From contig CANRKI010000016.1 of assembly GCA_947631175.1 (NCBI GenBank), positions 1 to 33,868 on the forward strand: a DNA stretch of 33,868 bases, given 5' to 3'. Both the position numbers and the translations under genes were made by a program. Position 1 is the stretch's first letter; the number at the start of each line of letters is the position of its first letter. Shown here in pieces: positions 22,499 to 28,284 of this stretch. The DNA is from an uncultured Flavobacterium sp. Lineage in GTDB: Bacteria > Bacteroidota > Bacteroidia > Flavobacteriales > Flavobacteriaceae. The notes under the pieces are model-generated. The model saw nothing but the letters and a program-made list of their open reading frames with translations, did no database searches and had not been told where the DNA came from.

Positions 22499-23369
22499 CC
22501 TAATTAGTAGTTTTGTTATAACACAAAGTTATGCTACACCAACTGATACGCTATTTTTTGATCGTGGTCTACAGCCTGATTTAAAATTTAGTAGTATTCC
22601 TTTACCTATTAAAATGAATTTTTGCGGAGAAGAAGTGCCTTTGCATTTACAAGATGTTCGTGAACGCTTGGATCGTGAAATTATAATTAATAGAAATTTA
22701 CATAGTGCAACCGAACTAATCATTAAGCGTACCAAACGTGTTTTCCCGATTATAGAGCCCATTTTAAAAGAATATGGTATTCCGGATGATTTTAAATATT
22801 TAGCTGTTATAGAGAGTGGTTTAATTAACGCCACATCGTCTGCAGGTGCTCGTGGTGTTTGGCAATTTATGCCAGGCACAGCCAAAGAGTTTGGTATGGA
22901 AATAAGTGATACGGTGGATGAACGTTATAATATTGAATTATCAACCATCAATGCTTGTAAGTATTTACTGAAAGCGAAAGAAAAATTTGGAAATTGGACT
23001 TTAGCTGCTGCTGCATATAACCGCGGATCGGCGGGAGTTGGTCGTAGTTTGGAGCAACAATATGTTACAGATTATTATGATTTGTTGCTAACAGAAGAAA
23101 CGTCGCGTTATGTTTTTAGAATTTTAGCGTTAAAGGATATTTTAGAGCGTCCAAAATATTATGGTTTTATAGTGCCAGAAAATGAGAAATATCCTGGTGT
23201 TAAAACTAGAAAAGTTGAAGTGACTGAAAATATTGATGATTTGGCCTTGTTTGCTAAAAATAATGGATCAAATTATAAGATAATGAAAATGCAAAACCAA
23301 TGGCTTCGCGATACCAAATTGGTGGTTACACCTGGTAAAACCTATGTTATTGAGTTTCCGTTGGATTAA
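22476..23369 (+). CDS. Lytic murein transglycosylase (MltD-like)
   Basis: A 297-residue secreted protein. Residues 1-20 are a signal peptide ending SYA. The SLT domain carries E113 in AVIESGL as catalytic acid, followed by SSAGARGVWQFMPGTAKEFG and ACKYLLKAKEKFGNWTLAAA, then AYNRG. It should cleave the MurNAc-GlcNAc bond of peptidoglycan in the periplasm. The C-terminal stretch, about residues 245-297, looks like one degenerate LysM-type module, where E. coli MltD has two. ATG 22476 lies inside the hydrolase gene. A strong terminator follows the stop, then repeat copy D. Confidence 0.9.
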   Translation: MKRVLMLSLISSFVITQSYATPTDTLFFDRGLQPDLKFSSIPLPIKMNFCGEEVPLHLQDVRERLDREIIINRNLHSATELIIKRTKRVFPIIEPILKEYGIPDDFKYLAVIESGLINATSSAGARGVWQFMPGTAKEFGMEISDTVDERYNIELSTINACKYLLKAKEKFGNWTLAAAAYNRGSAGVGRSLEQQYVTDYYDLLLTEETSRYVFRILALKDILERPKYYGFIVPENEKYPGVKTRKVEVTENIDDLALFAKNNGSNYKIMKMQNQWLRDTKLVVTPGKTYVIEFPLD

Positions 23370-23370
23370 G

Positions 23371-23404
23371 AAAAAAAAGCATCTGATTTTTTCAGATGCT
23401 TTTT
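23371..23404 (+). terminator. Terminator after the transglycosylase gene
   Basis: AAAAGCATCTGA (23375-23386) pairs with TCAGATGCTTTT (23392-23403). Its T-run ends at 23404 and repeat copy D begins at the next base. Confidence 0.9.
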
Positions 23405-23540
23405 GCGTTAGGGATAGTAGCGGCATCCTTTTTATTTTAAGTTGAAATGTAGTGAAACTTAAAATGAAAAGATATAGCGAATAGCCCGCCTAAATTTTAT
23501 ACACGAATGGATATGGAGTGTTTAAAATTTAGGAACGCCC
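23405..23540 (+). repeat. Dispersed intergenic repeat, copy D
   Basis: Head GCGTTAGGGATAGTAGCGGC, first hairpin with arms TTTTAAGTT/AACTTAAAA, core GATATAGCGAATAGCCCG, second hairpin CCTAAATTTTA (23489-23499) with TAAAATTTAGG (23523-23533), tail AACGCCC. The second hairpin is AT-rich where copies A and E have AGCGxATAGC arms, yet pairing is preserved. Confidence 0.85.
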
Positions 23541-23586
23541 AAAGGAGTTGTAAACAAAAATTAACATTTTTACTTTAAAAGTTTTT

Positions 23587-23594
23587 TATCTTTA
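23587..23594 (+). promoter_or_regulatory. Possible -7 element of the sugar dehydrogenase gene
   Basis: TATCTTTA, one mismatch from TAnnTTTG, 18 nt before ATG 23613. No -33 box. Confidence 0.4.
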
Positions 23595-23612
23595 TAAAAC
23601 AAAAAATAGTCT

Positions 23613-24833
23613 ATGAAAAACGTTTATATTTTAGGATTAACCGCAATGGTATTAGCTTCTTGCGGAGAAAAAAAAGCTGCTGAAACCGCTGCTGAAACCG
23701 TGAACAAAGAAACAAGTCCGGCCGAAACGAGCTACAAACCAGCTTTTGAAGGACAAACTCGTGCAGAATTTGTAACTACCAAAACGCCTTACGAAGTAAG
23801 TGTCATTACCGAGAATTTAGGATTGGCTTGGGCGGTAATTAATTTGCCAGGTAATAAATTGCTTACTACGGATAAAAATGAAGGGGTGATGCATATTATT
23901 GATTTGAATAATCCTGGAAAATCTAAGGTGGTTACAGGCTTACCTAAAGTAAATGTTACCTCGCAAGGTGGTTTATTGGACGTGGTTTTGGATCCTGATT
24001 TTGAAACGAATCGAACTATTTATTGGTCGTTTTCTGAATCTTTAAATGATGAGAAAATGAACGACCATACGGCTATTGCCAAAGGGACTTTATCAGCCGA
24101 TGAAACTAAGGTAGAAAATGTTCAGATTATTTATAAAACTTTTCCTGCAAGTAACAGTGGTTTGCATTACGGAAATCGTTTGATTTTTGATAAAGACGGT
24201 TATTTATTTGCTTGTTTCGGAGAGCGTTCTAGCATCGAAACTCGTCCGTTGGCTCAAGATTTATCTACACCATTAGGAAAAATTGTTCGTTTGACAAAAG
24301 ATGGAAAAGCGGCGCCAGAAAATCCATTTGCAAATACTCCAAACGCATTACCAGAAATTTATTCGTTAGGACACCGTAGTCCACAAAGTTTGAGTTTTAA
24401 CGAACAAGGACAACTTTGGGAAATTGAGCACGGACCGCGTGGTGGTGATGAGTTAAACCTTATTGAACCTGGTAAAAACTACGGTTGGCCAACAATTACT
24501 TACGGAATTGAATATTCGGAAGAGACAATTGGACAAGGAATTACACAAAAAGAAGGTTTAGAGCAACCTGTTTATTACTGGGATCCGGTTATTGCACCAA
24601 GTGGATCTGAATTTTACACTGGGAATATTGAGGAATGGAAAGGTAATTTATTTGTTGGTGGTTTAAAAACGCAATTACTAGGTCGATTAATAATTAAAGA
24701 CAATAAAGTGGTTGGCGAAGAACATTTACTAAAAGATCAGAACGACAGAATTAGAGATATGGTTACCGGAACAGATGGTAATTTATATGTAGTTGGTGAT
24801 AGCGGTAAATTGTATAAAATCGCTAAAAAATAA
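23613..24833 (+). CDS. PQQ-dependent sugar dehydrogenase lipoprotein (GSDH family)
   Basis: A 406-residue lipoprotein: MKNVYILGLTAMVLAS followed by C17 is a lipobox signal. An Ala/Glu-rich linker leads to a six-bladed beta-propeller of the glucose/sorbosone dehydrogenase family: QGGLLDVVLDPDF, SGLHYGNRLIFDKDGYLFAC, EIYSLGHRSPQSLSF, EIEHGPRGGDELNLIEPGKN, YGWP and APSGSEFYTG. Family members oxidise aldose sugars with PQQ in the periplasm. I see no PQQ synthesis genes here, so cofactor may be taken up or another role may apply. It precedes a TonB receptor gene after a terminator-like hairpin. Confidence 0.88.
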   Translation: MKNVYILGLTAMVLASCGEKKAAETAAETVNKETSPAETSYKPAFEGQTRAEFVTTKTPYEVSVITENLGLAWAVINLPGNKLLTTDKNEGVMHIIDLNNPGKSKVVTGLPKVNVTSQGGLLDVVLDPDFETNRTIYWSFSESLNDEKMNDHTAIAKGTLSADETKVENVQIIYKTFPASNSGLHYGNRLIFDKDGYLFACFGERSSIETRPLAQDLSTPLGKIVRLTKDGKAAPENPFANTPNALPEIYSLGHRSPQSLSFNEQGQLWEIEHGPRGGDELNLIEPGKNYGWPTITYGIEYSEETIGQGITQKEGLEQPVYYWDPVIAPSGSEFYTGNIEEWKGNLFVGGLKTQLLGRLIIKDNKVVGEEHLLKDQNDRIRDMVTGTDGNLYVVGDSGKLYKIAKK

Positions 24834-24850
24834 ATAAAACACATAATTTT

Positions 24851-24886
24851 AAAGTGATGGTTTAGTAATAAATCATCACTTTTATT
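24851..24886 (+). terminator. Terminator or attenuator between sugar dehydrogenase and TonB receptor
   Basis: AAAGTGATGGTTT (24851-24863) pairs with AAATCATCACTTT (24870-24882, one G-T pair), loop AGTAAT, then TATTTT. It ends 9 nt before the next ATG and no separate promoter is seen, so partial read-through is possible. Confidence 0.7.
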
Positions 24887-24894
24887 TTAAGCCT

Positions 24895-26928
24895 ATGAGA
24901 TTGAAAAATAGTTTTTTTTGGGCCTTTTTATTTGTGAATATCACTGCTTTTAGTCAAAAAAACGATTCTATTAATAAGCTAGAATTGATAGAAATTACTG
25001 CATTCAGAAAAACGATTCCGCAAATAGAAGCTACCACATCAGTTGCCAAAATAAACAGTAATATATTACAAATTAATAATCCTGAACGGATTTTGGAGGC
25101 TGTAAATTTAATACCCGGATCTAAAATAGAAGAACGATCGCCTGGTAGTTACCGCGTCTCACTACGTGGTAGTACATTACGTTCTCCATTTGGAGTTAAA
25201 AACGTAAAAATATATTGGGACGATTTTATATTAACCGATGCCACAGGAAACTCGTATTTAAACCTTTTACCGCCAAGTTTTATTTCGAATATTACAGTTT
25301 TAAAAGGTCCGCAAGGTAGCGAAATTGGATCCGAAACAGGTGGTGCTTTACTATTAAATACCAATAAAGCAGAACATTTAAGTTTGGATTTTTCTGGCGG
25401 AAGTTACAATCAGTTTTCTCAAAATCTAAATTTTGCTAAACAATTAGGAAACCATTTTTTACAAATTGGTCAGTCGCATTATCAAACCGACTCGTATCGA
25501 GAACAAGCAGCAGTAAATAGAGGTTCGTTTTTTTTAAAGGATATTTGGACGTATAACCCAACAAACGAATTAAAATTTCAACTTCTTTATACCGATTTGC
25601 ATTATCAAACACCAGGCGGATTGACTTTGCAACAAATGCAAAATAACAGACGATCGGCTCGCTTGGCAACGCCAACTTTGCCTAGCGCTGTGCAACAAAA
25701 TGCGGGAATTTACAATAAAACTATTTTAGGTGGTGTATCTCACAACTGGAAATTAAGCGACAATTGGAGTAATTTTGCTTTAGTTCAAACGAGTTATACA
25801 GATTTTAAAAATCCGTTTATTTCTAATTTCGAATTTAGAAAGGAGCAAAATTTTCAAGGTCGTTTTTTTGCTAGCTATAAAAAGCAAATTTCAGCCTTTA
25901 ATTTAGAAACTCGTTTTGGAACAGAAGCGGGACAAAATAAAACCGACATTAAAAATTACGATAATAATTTTGGAACTAAAGGTGATGCGCAAAAGTTTGA
26001 TGCCATAAAAACGACATCGGCGTTTTATTATGTTTCTCAACATATTAGTTGGAAAAATAAACTTTTTATAGATGCTTCGTTAAGTTTAAATACCATGAAA
26101 TATACTTGGGAAAGTGAATTTCCAACTATCGAAACCGGGAATGTAAATTTTAAAAAGCAATGGTTACCAAACTTTGGGATTAACTATAAATTAAAGGAGG
26201 ATTTTTCTGTTCGTGCCAAAATTGCCAAAGGAACATCGGCGCCAACGACCGAAGAAGTGAGATCGTCAAACCAACTTATCACGACAAATTTAATGGCTGA
26301 ATATGGTTGGAATAAAGAAATTGGATTTCGTAAAAAAATAGGCTCTTTAAATTTAGAAGCTACCGTTTTTGATTACAAGTTAAACGATGCAATTGTTCGT
26401 CGACAAGATGCAAATGCAAACGATTATTTTATAAATGCTGGCGGAACGAAACAATTTGGCGTGGAATTTTTGGTAGAATCTAAAAAGTATCATTTTAATC
26501 ATTCGGTTTTTAATGGATTAAAATTTTTGGTTTCGGCTACACATTACGATTTTAAATACAAGGATTATGTGGTTAATACCCAAGATTTTTCGGAAAATTA
26601 TATTCCAGGAATCTCTAAATGGGCTTTACAATCGTTAGTGAGTTTAGAGATTGGGCGTTTGTTTTGGATTGATTTTTCGAATTATTACAACTCGAAACAG
26701 TTTTTAAATGATGCTAATTTAGTAACAGAACAAGGTTTTTTGGTTGGAAATGTTAAAGCGAATACTCAGTTTTCATTTTCTGATTTTAAGCTAAATATGT
26801 ATCTAGGAGTAAATAATATTTATAACACAAAATATAGTGCTGGCTACGATTTAAATGCGTTTGGAAACCGATTTTACAATCCGGCAGCGATGACTAATTT
26901 TTACATAGGTTGTACGTTTAAATTATAA
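24895..26928 (+). CDS. TonB-dependent outer-membrane receptor
   Basis: A 677-residue TonB receptor. Signal peptide residues 1-20 (FFWAFLFVNITAFSQ). Plug features: NNPERILEAVNLIPGSKIEE, VSLRGSTLRSPFGVKNVKIY, then ITVLKGPQGSEIGSETGGAL; a beta-barrel follows to the end, finishing NFYIGCTFKL. It has no carboxypeptidase-like N-terminal domain and no SusD partner, so it is closer to FhuA/FecA or BtuB-type receptors than to SusC. The substrate is unknown; the preceding PQQ-type dehydrogenase hints at a sugar or PQQ, a guess only. Two repeat copies lie beyond its stop. Confidence 0.92.
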   Translation: MRLKNSFFWAFLFVNITAFSQKNDSINKLELIEITAFRKTIPQIEATTSVAKINSNILQINNPERILEAVNLIPGSKIEERSPGSYRVSLRGSTLRSPFGVKNVKIYWDDFILTDATGNSYLNLLPPSFISNITVLKGPQGSEIGSETGGALLLNTNKAEHLSLDFSGGSYNQFSQNLNFAKQLGNHFLQIGQSHYQTDSYREQAAVNRGSFFLKDIWTYNPTNELKFQLLYTDLHYQTPGGLTLQQMQNNRRSARLATPTLPSAVQQNAGIYNKTILGGVSHNWKLSDNWSNFALVQTSYTDFKNPFISNFEFRKEQNFQGRFFASYKKQISAFNLETRFGTEAGQNKTDIKNYDNNFGTKGDAQKFDAIKTTSAFYYVSQHISWKNKLFIDASLSLNTMKYTWESEFPTIETGNVNFKKQWLPNFGINYKLKEDFSVRAKIAKGTSAPTTEEVRSSNQLITTNLMAEYGWNKEIGFRKKIGSLNLEATVFDYKLNDAIVRRQDANANDYFINAGGTKQFGVEFLVESKKYHFNHSVFNGLKFLVSATHYDFKYKDYVVNTQDFSENYIPGISKWALQSLVSLEIGRLFWIDFSNYYNSKQFLNDANLVTEQGFLVGNVKANTQFSFSDFKLNMYLGVNNIYNTKYSAGYDLNAFGNRFYNPAAMTNFYIGCTFKL

Positions 26929-26934
26929 AAAGTT

Positions 26935-27045
26935 GGGCAATTCTCGCTTTTTAATTAGCGAGCCGGGCTTTTCGCACTCGCTCTTTTAAACGCCACGTAG
27001 TTTTGTTTAAAAGGAGCTCAAACAAAGCTACAATCCCTATTGCGG
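26935..27045 (-). repeat. Dispersed intergenic repeat, copy F (second subtype)
   Basis: On the minus strand: a degenerate head CCGCAATAGGGATTGTAGC, TTGTTTGAGCTC, hairpin CTTTTAAAC/GTTTAAAAG, GAGCGAGTGCGAAAAGCCCGGC, hairpin CTCGCT/AGCGAG, and tail TTGCCC. It shares subtype marks with copy C. Together with copy E it occupies the otherwise gene-free 312 nt between 26929 and 27240; the two copies point head to head. Confidence 0.75.
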
Positions 27046-27068
27046 GGAAATTACTACAAATATTTGTT

Positions 27069-27190
27069 GCGTTAGGGATAAAAGCGATATCCTTTTATGT
27101 AATGAAATGGAATAAAAGATTAAGCGGATAGCCCGACCCGAGCTATCCGCTTTTTGTATTTTACTTAAAACTAATTAGCGAGGGTAACGC
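27069..27190 (+). repeat. Dispersed intergenic repeat, copy E
   Basis: Head GCGTTAGGGATAAAAGCGAT, an AT-rich first hairpin (ATCCTTTTAT with ATAAAAGAT, near-complementary), core and second hairpin AGCGGATAGC (27123-27132) with GCTATCCGCT (27142-27151), tail TAACGC. Head GCGTTA and tail TAACGC are exact complements. The second hairpin is followed by TTTTGTATTTT and may act as a terminator for the TonB receptor. Confidence 0.85.
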
Positions 27191-27202
27191 ACTAAAAATA
27201 AA

Positions 27203-27240
27203 AAATCCTCAAAGGAGCGAACCGTTTGAGGATTTGTGGA
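27203..27240 (-). terminator. Terminator of the leftward gene at 27241
   Basis: AAATCCTCAAA (27203-27213) pairs with TTTGAGGATTT (27225-27235); read leftward the stem is followed by TTTATTTTT. It begins right after the stop codon. Confidence 0.85.
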
Positions 27241-27756
27241 TTATATTTTTTTCATTTGAGCTTCAATCATCTTGATTTGGTCTTTTAACATACCTTGTTT
27301 ATCAAGTTTTTTAGCTTCTGACAAATATTTTTGAGCTTCAATTTTACGACGTTTAGTCATCGAAATACCAGCTAATTGTAATTTTGCTAGTGCTAAATCT
27401 TGATCCATGTTTAAGCCAAGTTCGATCGCCTTTTTAAAATATTTTTCGGCAAGGTTTAAATTGGTTTGTGACACCATAATTCCGTTTAAGTAATTATAAT
27501 ATCCTTGTTGTTTTTTTACAAGTGCCGTTTCTGGGTTTTTAATTTTGTCTAAAAGTTTTTTAGCGCCATCAAAATCTTGTTTGCGTAATTTAAAGAAAGC
27601 TAAAAGGATGAATTCGTTTCTAAAGTATAGTAAAATAGGGAATGCACTTAATAACATTAAAAAGATACCGTTTCCAATGTTGCGATCTACAATTTGCCAA
27701 ATACCTAATAAAATTAAGGCTGCTGCAATAATTAATTTAATATTTCTATGAAACAT
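27241..27756 (-). CDS. Membrane-anchored TPR-like protein (DUF2892-type N-terminus)
   Basis: From ATG 27756 this is 171 residues. Residues about 6-22 and 28-46 form two membrane helices (NIKLIIAAALILLGIWQIV and GIFLMLLSAFPILLYF), resembling the DUF2892 hairpin. The rest is helical, with degenerate tetratricopeptide-like pairs (NLAEKYFKKAIELGL, then LALAKLQLAGISMTKRRKIE), and should lie in the cytoplasm. The longer frame to 27834 is rejected because a perfect -7 box lies at 27777-27784, inside it. Function unknown; a protein-protein scaffold is plausible. The gene is alone, with its own promoter and terminator. Confidence 0.75.
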   Translation of the reverse strand: MFHRNIKLIIAAALILLGIWQIVDRNIGNGIFLMLLSAFPILLYFRNEFILLAFFKLRKQDFDGAKKLLDKIKNPETALVKKQQGYYNYLNGIMVSQTNLNLAEKYFKKAIELGLNMDQDLALAKLQLAGISMTKRRKIEAQKYLSEAKKLDKQGMLKDQIKMIEAQMKKI

Positions 27757-27776
27757 GATTTTTTTGTTTATTTTTG

Positions 27777-27784
27777 CAAATGTA
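27777..27784 (-). promoter_or_regulatory. -7 element of the 27241-27756 gene
   Basis: Minus strand TACATTTG fits TAnnTTTG, 20 nt before ATG 27756. It decides the start of that gene. Confidence 0.6.
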
Positions 27785-27906
27785 ATAAAAATGTATTGAT
27801 CTTTTAAAGAGTTTGACCAAAACGATAAAATCATTTTTTTTAACAGTTTTTAAATGCTTCATTATCAGTTTAAAAGCGAAAAAAAAATATTTTTTTTACA
27901 AAAGAC

Positions 27907-27937
27907 TTTGCATAGAATGTATAACTTTGTATATTTG
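27907..27937 (+). promoter_or_regulatory. rpmH promoter
   Basis: TTTG (27907-27910), 19 nt, TATATTTG (27930-27937): an ideal Bacteroidota promoter. A second box TAACTTTG overlaps at 27922-27929. The leader is about 70 nt. Confidence 0.8.
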
Positions 27938-28013
27938 CACTCGGTTTTGAAACGATGTATTTTCAAAGCTGATAGCCAAATTTTAAAATAAAAGATTTAA
28001 AGATTATAAAGCA

Positions 28014-28175
28014 ATGAGTAAGAGAACGTTTCAACCATCGAAAAGAAAAAGAAGAAACAAACATGGTTTCATGGATAGAATGTCAACTCCAAACGGAAGA
28101 AAAGTTTTAGCTAGAAGAAGAGCTAAAGGAAGACATAAATTAACTGTTTCTTGCGAACCAAGACATAAAAAATAA
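28014..28175 (+). CDS. rpmH: Large-subunit ribosomal protein bL34
   Basis: A 53-residue bL34 read directly from the sequence: [20 protein letters not shown], then [20 protein letters not shown] and a short tail ending EPRHKK. It has the highly basic composition of the family; the tail is slightly longer than the E. coli protein. It is not followed by rnpA as in many bacteria; carB comes next, after a terminator. Confidence 0.97.
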   Translation: MSKRTFQPSKRKRRNKHGFMDRMSTPNGRKVLARRRAKGRHKLTVSCEPRHKK

Positions 28176-28198
28176 TGATTATACTATTATAGTCATAT

Positions 28199-28233
28199 AA
28201 GCGTTACATATTTTTATGGTAACGCTTTTTTTA
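28199..28233 (+). terminator. Terminator after rpmH
   Basis: AAGCGTTAC (28199-28207) pairs with GTAACGCTT (28219-28227), followed by a T-run. Confidence 0.88.
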
Positions 28234-28284
28234 TATATAAAACTTTAACATTTTGTAGCATTTTTACAACGCAATTTAACTATA

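Noticed and set aside
26929..27240. A hidden small gene in the 312-nt gap
   Set aside because: The gap is filled by repeat copies F and E and a terminator; no frame with a start and coding character is seen.
27757..27834. Upstream start for the membrane-anchored TPR-like protein
   Set aside because: A TACATTTG -7 box lies within it, and ATG 27756 gives a clean membrane hairpin at the N-terminus.
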